From: Hsuehochloa calcarea
Taxonomy: Eukaryota; Streptophyta; Magnoliopsida; Poales; Poaceae
Reading direction: 5' to 3'
Length of the DNA: 64,000 bases
Assembly: GCA_036346395.1 (NCBI GenBank)
Contig: CM070604.1
Location: 38,715,662-38,779,661 of the forward strand
Numbering within the stretch: the first letter of the stretch is position 1; each line of letters starts with the position of its first letter. Both the position numbers and the translations under genes were made by a program. The notes under the pieces are model-generated. The model searched no databases. It was not told where the DNA came from and was given only the letters and a program-made list of their open reading frames with translations. Positions 23,101 to 32,586 of this stretch are shown here, in pieces.

Positions 23101-24153
23101 TCTTGAAAAAGAGATGCATCAAATTTCAACAAGCGAGTGTTCCAAAGGAATACATTGAGCCAATGCTTTCGTGTTACGGTCTTGCAACAAGAATTCTCAT
23201 TAGGCAAACCATCAAGCGAGTAAACGAGCGCTCTTTTCCAATGAGAAAGAAAGAACAACTATGAAAATATCAATGTTGCCAATTTACAAAGATCATTCGT
23301 AGTAAAAACAATTCGACAATCGAAAAACAATAATATTTTCGGAGTACCATTAAAGGCCTATTTAAACTCGTCTACCAACATCATGAACCCAAGAGAAATT
23401 CATCAATCGCCACCGGACAAGAATTTGTCAAATTCGAAAATCAAGGAAGAGAACGACGTACTAAAGCAGCCCAAGAGAAATATGCAAGATCAATACACAC
23501 TTGATAAAGAACTTGCAAAAGAAGTCTTCCAATACCGAGATTCCAAACGAACGAATGAGGTAAATTTCCCCAACAGGGGTAAAACAAGTCTTTTGTGAAA
23601 AGAGGAATCTTGCATTTGAACTATGCTCACATGGAGCAGAAATATCACAATAGTCGAAAGGGAAATATTTGTTTCAAAAGAATTCACGAACTGCCAGGAA
23701 CCACAACCAGGAAACCAGATATCAGTTCGAGAAAGGCAACAAGTTCATCAATGAGCTCATGCTCAATACAGAGCTTATGGAACAGAGGTAAGAAGTTCTC
23801 TAATATCATACTACAAACAGTGGTGTAGCCTGGCAAAACCCAGGACATCAACCACGAACTCAACTGATCAACGCCCACTAGCGAAACGCATAACTAATGC
23901 AATCAATTATGAATATATATATTTATATCAGATCATCTCATGACGATCATAGAATAATTTCATAGATAGAGGTTATCACATCATATCATGGATTAACACA
24001 TCATAGCACAACACAATTTAACAACGACTCAATACTCGAGTCACCACAATTGAAATGGGAAGCAACAGTTTACCCAACCCTCCTAATGTGCACGATGTGT
24101 CAATTTAATATGTTTGAATGAACCACGGACCTAAAGCCCGCTCGATACCAAGC
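20162..24153. other. Interior of the non-coding retrotransposon
   Basis: The 4.0-kb AT-rich interior is full of GAA/TTC-type words. Open frames are all under about 100 codons and match no retroelement domain. The polypurine tract is at 20162-20176 and the PBS at 24136-24150. The first frame after the PBS on the minus strand (23878-23684, MGVDQLSSWLMSWVL...) is short and unrecognised. I see no host gene. Confidence 0.7.
24136..24150 (-). other. Primer binding site of the non-coding retrotransposon
   Basis: On the minus strand this reads TGGTATCGAGCGGGC, directly inside the 5' LTR after three bases. It is initiator tRNA-Met-like in its first seven to eight bases. Confidence 0.7.
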
Positions 24154-26516
24154 TGTAACACCACGGCTATTCGGAAGCCAAAATGTCACGCAAACCTATC
24201 AAACTACTAAGCATAGCATTAAAACTAGATTATCGATTCAATCAACATAAATTCCTAAGGAAAGACAATGAGCGATCACTAGAATCATGGTAAAGAATGG
24301 ATAAGCGGTCATAATACCACGAGCAGTCAAGCGATACTAACATAGGATTATTACAATCGGAACTTATTTCAACAATTTGACTTGGTGGATGGCAAGAATA
24401 ATTGTTCGATTGGATAAAAGTGAAGTGTAGTGTGTCGAACTACCCCACCAAATCATCTTGTCGTCCTCCTCAATTACCAAATTAAAACATACAAAGCAAG
24501 GGTGAGTCGAAGACTCGGCAAGTACTAAACAAGAATAATCAAGCATGGAGTGGACAACACAATTCGGTTGAATTACGAACAATTATTGGAACACATACAT
24601 ATGCGTATGGAATGAATACATGAATGGATGAAATGTAAGAATGCATTGAAGGTATGGACTTATCATTGCATATACTGGTATAGCGAGTGATACACCGTCG
24701 GTGTTCATTAAGCCCGTACTTCACAAAGCACGGACCCAATCACCGTATGAAGAGCGTTTCATACGGTGTCCAAGTTGCCACATTGGAATGGTGGTCAACA
24801 CTACCCACATTGGAATGGTGGGTTTTCAAATGCCCATCTTTGGAATTGATGGGTCTTTCAAATGCCCATCTTTGGAATTGATGGGACTTACCAAAAGAAT
24901 CCACTTTCGTGGTCATAATGAATTTTATCAATGAACATGATGATTTCTCATGGTATGAATGAATAACACACATTAGTGGAAAAGACACATGGCATTCAAC
25001 AACATGTGTAAACAAGTATAAGTATGTATTCACACTCAACATAATGTACCAATAAGGCCACACTAGTCACTTGCGGTATATCAACACCATGAACAAAGCA
25101 CAAGAACATTCATGTAAACAACATATCATTATGCATTCCTTTGAATTCAACACCGATTAATATCTGAAGATTGCCTTTCGCGTTGTGACTCGTTAGTAGG
25201 CAGCGGAGGTGTTCCACACATGATGCCTCGCCGCCTACACAAGCATGTTCCCAAAATAAGAACAACGATATAACACTGCTACGGTGTTCTACAATAACCC
25301 CGACTATCAATATACCGCATAGACCCAAAATGAAAATAAACTATTGACCAGATTTCAGCCCTTACGAGCAGCGGTGCGAGAAAATTCACCATTAATTATC
25401 TGTAACTCTAAAAGACCTGAAACCAGTGCTCACTGAATCTTAACAGATCAGGCTACAAAACATTAGTTGGCGGAATCCCTGATTCGGCCAAAATAGAGGG
25501 CTAATTATCAGCTAAACACAACCCATCTACGTCATCCGAATACGGATCGAGAGATAAAGAAAACGGCGTAACATTCAACCTATTGATCCAATGAGAATGA
25601 TTATTATCAGCTTGGAAAGATAATTTTAAGGGATAAAATAACTTAGTTGGGTGAAGGTTCTGATTCGCCCCTAATTTGAACAAAACCGAGGACAAACCTC
25701 ACGACCTCGGTTTTCGAGACAGACCAGACAGTTCATAATAAAAAATTCATATCTCCCAAACTACAGATCGGATTTTCCTGATCTCCGTGCCAAAAAAAGC
25801 TAACGTTCCTAGGAATAAAACTCTAGAAGGGCAAAACCCCAGATTCGGCCTCTACAGTAGTCTAAACAATAGATGAAAATACTAACATTTATCTGCCCAG
25901 AATTCAGAACAGTAGTAAAGAAAATATCATAACTTTCATTATACAGATCCAATGGAGATGATTTTTATCAGCTTTCAAATATAATTTAAAGGGATACAAT
26001 AACTTATTTGGGTGGAGGTTCTGGAAATGCCTCTAACTAAATCAAGACCTAGGATCAAGCCGACAGATCCTTCTCGTCAGACAGACAGAGAAGCACGCAC
26101 TAAAAAAATCATATCTCCTAAACCGTAAGGCGGAATCACGTGATCTCGGTGGCTATGGAAAGCTAAGAACAATACCTACAACTTTCTAAGAGATGGACAG
26201 GACAGAAAACGAACGCATCTTACCCAAAATCGACGCATAAGGAGGTGCACAGCAAGGGGGAAGGGGGGCGACGGCTCCAAAGGGGGGAGGGGGAGAGAAA
26301 TGTGGAGTTTAGGGTTTGGGGGTGGGAACCCCCTTATGGCCGGCCACCACATGGGCCCCTCCTGGGCCGTGGCCCAGGCCCAGGTTGTCGGGAGTTTATG
26401 GAAAACCCCTTCTATTTTTCAGAAATTTCTACTCCTTTAATTGTCTTTTCTTTCCCCGGCTTCCATTCAAATTACTCGATTCGATTCTTTACTCTTTTCG
26501 TTTCCAGGGTATTACA
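24154..26516 (-). repeat. 5' LTR of the non-coding retrotransposon
   Basis: A 2.36-kb copy of 17810-20161 with the same repeats and GC-rich end (26260-26400). The element inserted at 26516/26517, where CTCCT is repeated. Confidence 0.88.
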
Positions 26517-26536
26517 CTCCTGGTAGTCATGCTTCT

Positions 26537-26642
26537 TGAACTTGTAGGGGCTGGTCATACCGTGATTGTATTCCGGTTTGGCACACACTTACTTCATTAG
26601 CATTCTCTAGCAGGTCGGTTTGACCAGCCCCCTATAAGTTCA
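26537..26642. repeat. Short hairpin (MITE-like inverted repeat)
   Basis: The arms TGAACTTGTAGGGGCTGGTC and its inverted partner GACCAGCCCCCTATAAGTTC are separated by about 55 bases, with the pairing extended by ATACCG/CGGTTT. The stem is about 26 bp with few mismatches. It may be a tiny MITE or a small RNA precursor-like fold. It lies between the LTR insertion and the second copy of the CACTA leader. Confidence 0.6.
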
Positions 26643-26654
26643 AACTGCAATCTG

Positions 26655-27110
26655 GAACACATATCACAGGCGGTTCTTAACAATAACTGTATACGATATG
26701 CTTCATTAAATATCTGGCCATCCCCATAGATCTAGATCTATCTGTAGTGAGAAATGTCTCTGATATATATGCGGCTGCTTTGAAGGAGGCGGCCGGCTCT
26801 GGGGCGCGTTTGGTGAAAGAAATACCGTGGATTTTCACATGTGCTTATAGATCTGCTATTTATTCTTGGTGATTTAAGATTAGTATTCATTTGTCTTTGA
26901 TGCGGCTGCTTTGAAGAAGACAGCGAGTACGCCTAAGAAATCAACCAAGCCCACCACGAAGCATGGTCTTTTTTCAGAGGGTCATCCACGTAGCATGAGG
27001 AGGATGAGACAACAGTCATGGACAACTTCATCGAGCCTACTAGTTCAAGAAGCATGGCTGCCAGGAGAGCACATGAAAAGATTATTTCACTAGCATTCCT
27101 CCAGACAAAT
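26655..27110 (+). pseudogene. Partial CACTA-associated gene, copy 2: palindrome remnant, leader and coding start
   Basis: This is a direct copy of 17420-17809: CACATATCACAGGCGGTTC, ATTAAATATCTGGCCATCC, ATGCGGCTGCTTTGAAGGAG and then a frame with DAAALKKTASTPKKSTKPTT. It extends further than copy 1, into GSST...EEDETTVMDNFIEPTSS and SRSMAARRAHEK near 27070. One TAG stop lies in the GSST region. No known domain was recognised. Ala/Arg/Glu-rich helical text near the end suggests a coiled coil. Confidence 0.5.
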
Positions 27111-27326
27111 CTGTAGGCCTCGGATGTGCCACGGAGTATGTAGAATCCTCCTCCTGATGCTGCTTGGGCACATTCAAGGCCTGTAATTGTGTCTGAATGA
27201 ATGCCAGCAAAGTAGCCTCTTCATGCGCTCTCCTGGCAGCCATGCTTCTTGAACTTACAGGCTCGATGAAGTTGGTTGTGGCTGCTGTCTCATCCTCCTT
27301 ATGCTGCGTGGATGACCCTCGAAAAA
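27111..27326 (-). pseudogene. Inverted copy of the same partial CACTA gene
   Basis: The minus strand reads GSSTQHKEDETAATTNFIEP, SSRSMAARRAHEEATLLAFI and QTQLQALNVPKQHQEEDS, clearly the same protein as on the plus strand at 26970-27110. The two copies face each other around 27100-27140, giving an inverted repeat with arms of about 140-170 bp. This copy has an open frame of 85 codons (27339-27082). Confidence 0.6.
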
Positions 27327-27334
27327 AAACGCTT

Positions 27335-27560
27335 ATCAAAGATGGTTTTTATTAATAACCGTTTGTGACATACATCACAGACGGTTCCAATTACAAATCG
27401 TATGTGATAAATAAATCTCACAAACGGTTCTCATTAATAATCATTTGTGATAATTATATATCATAGACTGTTGGAATTTATAACCGTCTGTGATACATAT
27501 CACAGATAGTTTATCCCACTAAACCACCTGTGATATTTCTATAGCCAAAAAATATTTGTA
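27335..27560. repeat. CACAGACGGTT palindrome block upstream of the zinc-finger gene
   Basis: Five units, such as CATCACAGACGGTTCCAATT and ATAACCGTCTGTGATAC, end 120 bp before the start codon of the GRF gene. The last unit, AGTTTATCCCACTAAACC, and AGCCAAAAAATATTT match 13165-13215. The block probably holds the gene's promoter. Confidence 0.8.
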
Positions 27561-27676
27561 CGCCATCATAAGTAGGGTCAATTCTTAGCTTTCTCATCTT
27601 CTTCTAATACTTGAGCTCATTTCTTTCTCCTTCTGATCTCACCTCACCTCACCTCCTCCTCTTGAGTGAGGGCCAT

Positions 27677-28160
27677 ATGTCTAAGGCGTCGAGCTCACCG
27701 AATCGGAGTGCCCTAGTGCTAGCCACTGCTAGGCGGGTGGATTGCCCTCACTACCACGTGCAAGCAAATGTGTTCTACGCCAACACCGAGGGAAATACTA
27801 GTCTGGTGTTTTATAAATGTCCTTATTTCTCAGTAAGTAAACTTGAGTTTGATTTCTTGCGGTTTGGATGCTTTTCCAGTAGCTATGAAATGTGTGTGCT
27901 GTTTTGGCGTTTGTACGGTTCTGTAGGCTAGAGGATGTCAATATTTCCAGTCGGCAGACACCATAGACAAAGCAAGGGAGCGCAACAATACGGGGCAAAG
28001 GATGGATTCTGGGCTGGAGCGGAGAATAGAAGTTGTGCTGGAGCAGAGGCTAAACTTGCGGGAGTTGAAGATGGAGCGCATTATAGACCATATCAAGTGG
28101 CTAGAGAAGATTATGTGTGTCTGTATCATCGTTGTAATTTATGGTATATTTGTGAAGTAG
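27677..28160 (+). CDS. Two-exon GRF-type zinc-finger, coiled-coil, tail-anchored-like protein carried by a CACTA element
   Basis: Exon 1 (27677-27832, 52 codons) ends at a GTAAGT donor and exon 2 (27927-28160) follows CTGTAG. The intron is 94 bp and phase 0. The joined frame is intact, 129 residues. Residues 23-60 hold a zf-GRF-like pattern: CPH near 23-25, FYKCPYFS (Cys48), GCQYFQ (Cys56), a CX7C second half; the usual second Cys is a His. Residues 66-112 are charged and helix-rich (ERRIEVVLEQRLNLREL), fitting a coiled coil. Residues 113-128 (IMCVCIIVVIYGIFV) are a hydrophobic C-terminal segment. Similar GRF-coiled-coil-membrane proteins are frequent in grass repeats; their function is unknown. 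The gene lies between two palindrome blocks next to the right TIR. It is the only gene here without a visible break. No expression evidence is available. Confidence 0.72.
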
Positions 28161-28186
28161 TTGGTTTCCTTAAAATAGACTTTGTT

Positions 28187-28501
28187 CATATCACAGACGG
28201 TTCCAACAAAAAACCGTCTGTGATACAAAATTTTCACAGACCGTTCTGGTAAAAAACCGTTTGTGAATTATCACAGACGGTTATATTTAAAATCCATCTG
28301 TGATATTAATAAATATCACAGACGGTTATTGTTAAGAACCGTTTGTGATATTGCACCGACGGTTTTCAACATGAACCGTATGTGATATTACATCTTCACA
28401 AACGGTTTTTCCCGTAGCCAGTAACACAGACGTACGCTAAACCAAAACCGTCTGTAATTGTATTTAATACTGACGGTTTCGGAGAACCGTCTGTGATGAA
28501 G
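28187..28501. repeat. Right subterminal palindrome array of the second CACTA system
   Basis: About seven units of TATCACAGACGGTT...AACCGTCTGTGAT. They start 27 bp after the stop of the zinc-finger gene and lead directly into the TIR, so the 3' UTR of that gene must overlap the array. Confidence 0.9.
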
Positions 28502-28530
28502 CGTTTAGTATAATCCCTTTTGTAGTAGTG
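28502..28530 (-). repeat. Right terminal inverted repeat of the second CACTA system
   Basis: The plus strand ends CCCTTTTGTAGTAGTG, the complement of CACTACTACAAAAGGG. The end is at 28530; the next three bases are GGA. The TIR differs from that of element A (CACTACTACAGAAAACC), so the two belong to related but distinct subfamilies. The left partner is not seen. Confidence 0.85.
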
Positions 28531-28533
28531 GGA

Positions 28534-29348
28534 GGGAGGGAGGGCAGCACTAGACTGGACGCAGTGGTGCTAGGGTTGCTCTCTGCGCAAGATGATTTGG
28601 TCCGTTGGTGACTCGACCGCTGATCGGATGGACACATAAAATAGTAGAAGAATAAACGACCATCAACTCAAATTTTTAAGTAGCAGAGATAATACACGGT
28701 CACAGTCTGAGATTCACAAATCCGGTTGCCCTTTGCCAGAACATTATACGGTGGATCGTGACTTCCAGCTGTGAGACACTTGTTAGAAATGTAATCACTA
28801 GGCTGTATAATATAGGGACAGAAATATTCGGCCGTATGACCAAGACTTACATGTAAAACCATATCATGCCATATTTAGATCTCTTGGGTTTTGACAACAT
28901 ATCATGCCATAATTAGAACATTGGAATTTAGCACGAATCAATAACTCCGTGTGGCTTCTGTAAATTACCGCGTTCTGAACGGACCTGAGTTTTTTTTCCC
29001 CGTGATACAATACACTAAAATCTGTTGCGCTAGTTTACTGATACTACAACGCCCCTTATGTAGGTACTACTCGGGGATCCTGATCGTCTGGCTGCGTGGC
29101 TAAGTCACCGGTGAACGTTGCGAAAAAAATGAGAGGGAAAATGCAAATCTAGCATTACTGCTCGGCACCATAGCACGAATCACTGCAGCAGAAATCACTA
29201 CGGCGAGCGCTTTTGCACTGTAGCAACTGTGCTGTAGAATCTAATCTAATGCACGCATCTCGGATTGGACGACCGAGATTCATCCAAAGCCACTGTACTG
29301 TGCTTCACTAAGTTAGCCAGGATCCCAATCCTACTACTCCGATATTAA
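28534..29348. other. Intergenic stretch, no gene recognised
   Basis: It begins with GGAGG repeats and is of mixed composition. The minus-strand frame 28862-28668 (64 codons, HTAEYFCPYIIQPSDYISNK) looks protein-like but matches no family I know and has no supporting splice context. At 29150-29270 short inverted words around CACTGTAGCAACTGTGCTGTAG occur. Confidence 0.5.
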
Positions 29349-29777
29349 GGCCCTGTTTAGTACAGCTTCATATTCTAATTTTTCAGATTCTGCTTTTGAT
29401 TATCTGAGAATTCACTTCTCTGATAATCTGGAACTGTCTGTTGAAATCGTTTAGCTGGTAGATTGGTTTCAAAAATCATATGAGAGAAGATTAGAGGCAA
29501 ATAGACCATATCACCCCTGGGTGTAATATTTCAATTGTATTTGTGTAACTCAGTGGTATTTGCGGGTAAAAACCTTCAACTTCAAAAGGTATTTTCGTTT
29601 CTGAAGGTTGGATTCTCACGAGAATCTGCTGGGGATGTTACTTCTTGTTGCTAGTTCATTTTCGAGACAGCTACTCGCGAGAAGTAGAATTTAATGGTTT
29701 TGAGAATCAGAGTGTTTGATATAACTCCACAAAAATTGATTAAGAAATTAAGAGTGAAAACTGTACCAAACAGAACC
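29349..29777. mobile_element. MITE with 17-bp terminal inverted repeats
   Basis: The left end GGCCCTGTTTAGTACAG pairs with the right end CTGTACCAAACAGAACC (14 of 17). Length is 429 bp and there is no coding capacity. The GGCC-TGTTTGG-type terminus is common among grass Harbinger-like and hAT-like MITEs. TAA precedes the left end; a matching target duplication on the right is not clear, so the superfamily is left open. Confidence 0.7.
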
Positions 29778-30124
29778 AAACTATACAAGTGTACGTCGTC
29801 AACGGGCAGTCGGCAGAGTGATTCACCTCCTTGGCGACATCAGCACAAGCGACCACCGATACCATCAATAAATGAAGTAATAAATCATCACCGGTATTCA
29901 CTGATCAGCCGCATCGATCAAACAATGCAGCTGCAGCTGCATCTGCACTGCGTACGTGCATGATGGGTGGCGGATCTCGTCGGCGATCGAGCACGTAAAC
30001 TAAAGATGCGTGCCACACGGCACAGCAAGGCAGCCAGCCAGCCAGCACGCACGCACCGAGTGCATGAGAGGGGCAGGCAAGACTGCTGCCTCTGCAGCCG
30101 CCGCTAGTGACCAAAAGGACGGCT
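29778..30124. other. Intergenic stretch with short GC-rich direct repeats
   Basis: No gene is seen. GCAGCTGCAGCTGCATCTGC at 29929 and GCCAGCCAGCCAGCACGCACGCACC at about 30033 are short tandem words typical of grass promoter or UTR sequence. Confidence 0.45.
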
Positions 30125-31703
30125 CGTATAATCGAAAATGAATTTCTATAAAATAGTTAATATAGCCTAATTTTATAGTATCACTAAAAAGATTAAGTGC
30201 ACTATTAAGTACATCAACTATAGCTTTAGAATCTAAAATAAATGAAAATGTATATATGTAAGGGATATCTCTATAACATTTAAGTTATTTAGTTTTCATA
30301 GCAATAATAGCATCGCGTAAAACTAAATCATTTTCATACATTTTTAATTGAGTAACAATATGTAAAATACTATGCATAATAATATGAGATGTTGAATAGT
30401 AAACAGCGGACAAAGTAACAGTGACCTCATAATTTTTTTCTAAAAACTCTAATAACTTTTCAGCAACGAACCAATGTTGCTCAGCCAATAGTATACTACC
30501 GTCGGTACTCTGATAGTGCGTTTAAATAAAAACAGAAAAAAGTGCTCTTATATGGTAAAAAAACTATTAAGCATCAGGTGAGTAGAGTTCCATCTTACCG
30601 ACATATCCAAACCGAACTTTCTTGGACGTACACCCATCGTCTTGCAGAAGTTCTTATATTGTGTTATTATTATGTTATAATTATTCAAGAAAGAAATCGC
30701 ATAGCGAAAAACTTTAATATAGGACTCAACCTCTTCAAACCACATTTGACTATAAGGTTAATAACATGACAAGCGCATCGTTGATGTGGCAAGAAGGAAT
30801 CGGCGTATGTGCTCAACACTGGAGTAGGAATATCCATGGCTTTGGAGTTCGAAGCATCGTTATCTAAAGTAATTGATAATATTTTGTATATAAGACCAAA
30901 GTCTTCCACAACTTTGATAATACAGTCCGCGATATTCTCACTCGTATGTGATACATCAATTAATTTCAAACCTATAATTCTTTTCTCCATTACCTAGTCA
31001 TCATTAACATAATGAGAAACTACACTAAGATAATCCTCCCTATCCCGACCACTCTATATGTCTGAGGTCAAGGCCGCCGAAAATGTGCATGTACTAAATA
31101 GTTTATTTGTTTTATTACAGTGTTCATTGTAGTATTTTACTAGATCTATAGTTGTTGTCTGTCTAGAAACAGAAGAAAATCTATGATTATGTTCAGTCAT
31201 AATGTAATTTTGGAAAACAGTGACTACCCAAAGCCTAACAGTAAATCCTCAAAAGCAATTAAACGACAGAGAGATTGACGAGCTACCTTAGGATCATAGT
31301 CTTGGCTACGTACCGTACCATCAGGGTTGTACTGCAGCTGCGTCTGCCTCATCGCCAATCCTTGCTTGGCCTCACATCGTGTAGCATGTCTAAGACAGTG
31401 TCTCATTCCACCTGTAGACCTTGCAGACAATTCATTACGATAAATTTTACAAATAGCATGTGGTACCTTATTTTGTGTGTCTTGCTTGGTTGTCCTATCG
31501 AAATTCTCCTACACTCCTGATGTAGATAGCCTCAACTTCTTTGCTCCGGTTGGTGTGGAGCTTGATGTTGTCGTAGGGCCTGTTGACGGAACTCCGCCTT
31601 GCCCTTTCGGTTGGCTTGAGGCAGCTGAAGCCGCCTCCATAGATGCAATTTCCTCCGGTAAAAGCATGTAATTACCAAGAGCAAAGCTGTCATACTTGTC
31701 CAT
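30125..31703 (-). pseudogene. hAT (Ac-like) transposase pseudogene
   Basis: On the minus strand: an N-terminal low-complexity part (MDKYDSFALGNYMLLPEEIA, Ser/Thr/Pro-rich) at 31703-31509, then a TAG where the family has Trp, then a BED-type finger (HAICKIYRNELSARSTGGMR H..., second Cys in ATRCEAKQ) to ~31330 with LQYNPDGTVRSQDYDP. The catalytic core has SITLDNDASNSKAM and HQRCACHVINLIVK at ~30900-30760, RPRKFGLDMSVRWNSTHLML at ~30600 and HWFVAEKLLEFLEKNYEVTV at ~30480. The hATC start (SFILDSKA) lies at ~30240, truncated at about 30125. Several stops and frameshifts lie between 31230 and 30990. The protein would move hAT elements; this copy is dead. Confidence 0.9.
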
Positions 31704-32100
31704 AACTAAAACTGCAAAATCGAAACTAACACTATTATTACTTTCATCTTAGCATAACAAGTACTAATAATAAAAGTATGCAAAAAAAATAGAACTGTAC
31801 CACTTTTGCTGACTTGCTGTAAAAAATTAAATTTTCCAAAATTTGGCAAAGTTTTTTGAATTTTGCCAAATTATCTTACAACGAATTTGAATTTGCACAA
31901 TAGAATTTCAAAGAGATATTGAGAAATGGATATGTGTTGAATAAGGGGGTGGGTATGGTGACTATTTATAGAAAATATTTTAAGTTTTTTTGATATTTTT
32001 AAAGTTTCAAACGGTTAAAAATGCTCAAATAAAATGGTCAAAAATAGCCAACATTCGGATTTTCTCGGGCCGTGCCAAGCCAACAGCCCATGAGCCTGCC
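31704..32100 (-). mobile_element. 5' flank and probable terminal region of the hAT element
   Basis: AT-rich non-coding sequence upstream of the transposase contains TATTTATAGAAAAT (about 31960, minus-strand promoter candidate). It ends in CTCGGGCCGTGCCAAGCC near 32057-32075, the GGGCCGTGCC type of hAT terminus. The exact end is not resolved. Confidence 0.5.
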
Positions 32101-32206
32101 TGCGTCGCTACCCAGGCTGTCCAGCGCCCCTACCCCGCCTTCTCTCCCTCAAAAGTTAGGAAACGAAGAGTAAGTGGTAGCCGCAGCAGAACGAAGAGAA
32201 TCGCCA

Positions 32207-32586
32207 TGCCACCCTCGGTCCCCACGATGTCGTCGATGATGTCCGGCGTCCGCACTGTCGCAATGGCTGTTGAGCCCGCATCACAACCTGCTCACCCGCC
32301 TCCACATGCACGCCGTCTTCGCGCGCCTCTGGAAATACGGTAGGTAACCAACCGATGGATCTTGGATCCGGTTCCGAGGAGCCTGGATGTGATTCGCATT
32401 TGCGTCTCTCTTCTTGTTCTTCTTGATCTGAATGTGATGTGCTTATTCTTTTGTGCGCATGAGGTACGATGATCTGTATGACCCGTCTCATCATCTGGAC
32501 CTCAAGGAGGCGCTCGCGAGGATACCCAGGGAGGTGGTTGACGCCCGCATGCAGTGCCTCAAGCACGCCATGGACCTCTCCATGAA
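32207..32586 (+). pseudogene. QCR7: Captured or relict fragment of mitochondrial complex III subunit 7 (QCR7/UQCRB) gene, two exons
   Basis: Exon 1 contains SQWLLSPHHNLLTRLHMHAV and ends LWKYG at 32339, with donor GTAGGT at 32340. Plant QCR7 has SQW-LxDP...LHMKAV...LRKYG here. Exon 2 (32459-32586) reads MRYDDLYDPSHHLDLKEALA, RIPREVVDARMQCLKHAMDL and SMK, matching the family's RYDDLYDP...KEALxRLPxEVVDARNQRLxRAMDLSMK. The intron keeps its place. The upstream start is out of frame with exon 1, the second intron donor after SMK is altered, and the last about 60 residues (HEYLPEDLQ...) are missing. The normal protein is a small matrix-side subunit of the cytochrome bc1 complex. It lies between two hAT-terminus-like stretches, so capture is likely. 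Confidence 0.82.

Larger units (their letters stand above)
17810..26516 (-). mobile_element. Complete LTR retrotransposon without coding capacity (LARD-like); TSD CTCCT
   Basis: Both LTRs are present (17810-20161 and 24154-26516), each starting TGTAACACC and ending ATTACA. CTCCT flanks both sides (17805-17809 and 26517-26521). The PBS TGGTATCGAGCGGGC on the minus strand (24136-24150) and a polypurine tract, AAGGGGGGTAGAA on the minus strand (20162-20176), fix the orientation as minus. The 4.0-kb interior has no gag or pol motif in any frame I can read. This fits a non-autonomous large retrotransposon derivative that depends on another element's proteins. It is inserted in the CACTA partial gene. 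Confidence 0.88.

Noticed and set aside
23595..23878. Small frames on both strands inside the 17810-26516 element, tested as gag
   Set aside because: No Gag zinc knuckle, capsid motif or continuity. Left as non-coding.
28668..28862. A 64-codon minus-strand frame with protein-like composition
   Set aside because: No recognisable family, no splice context and no second exon. Too little to call a gene.
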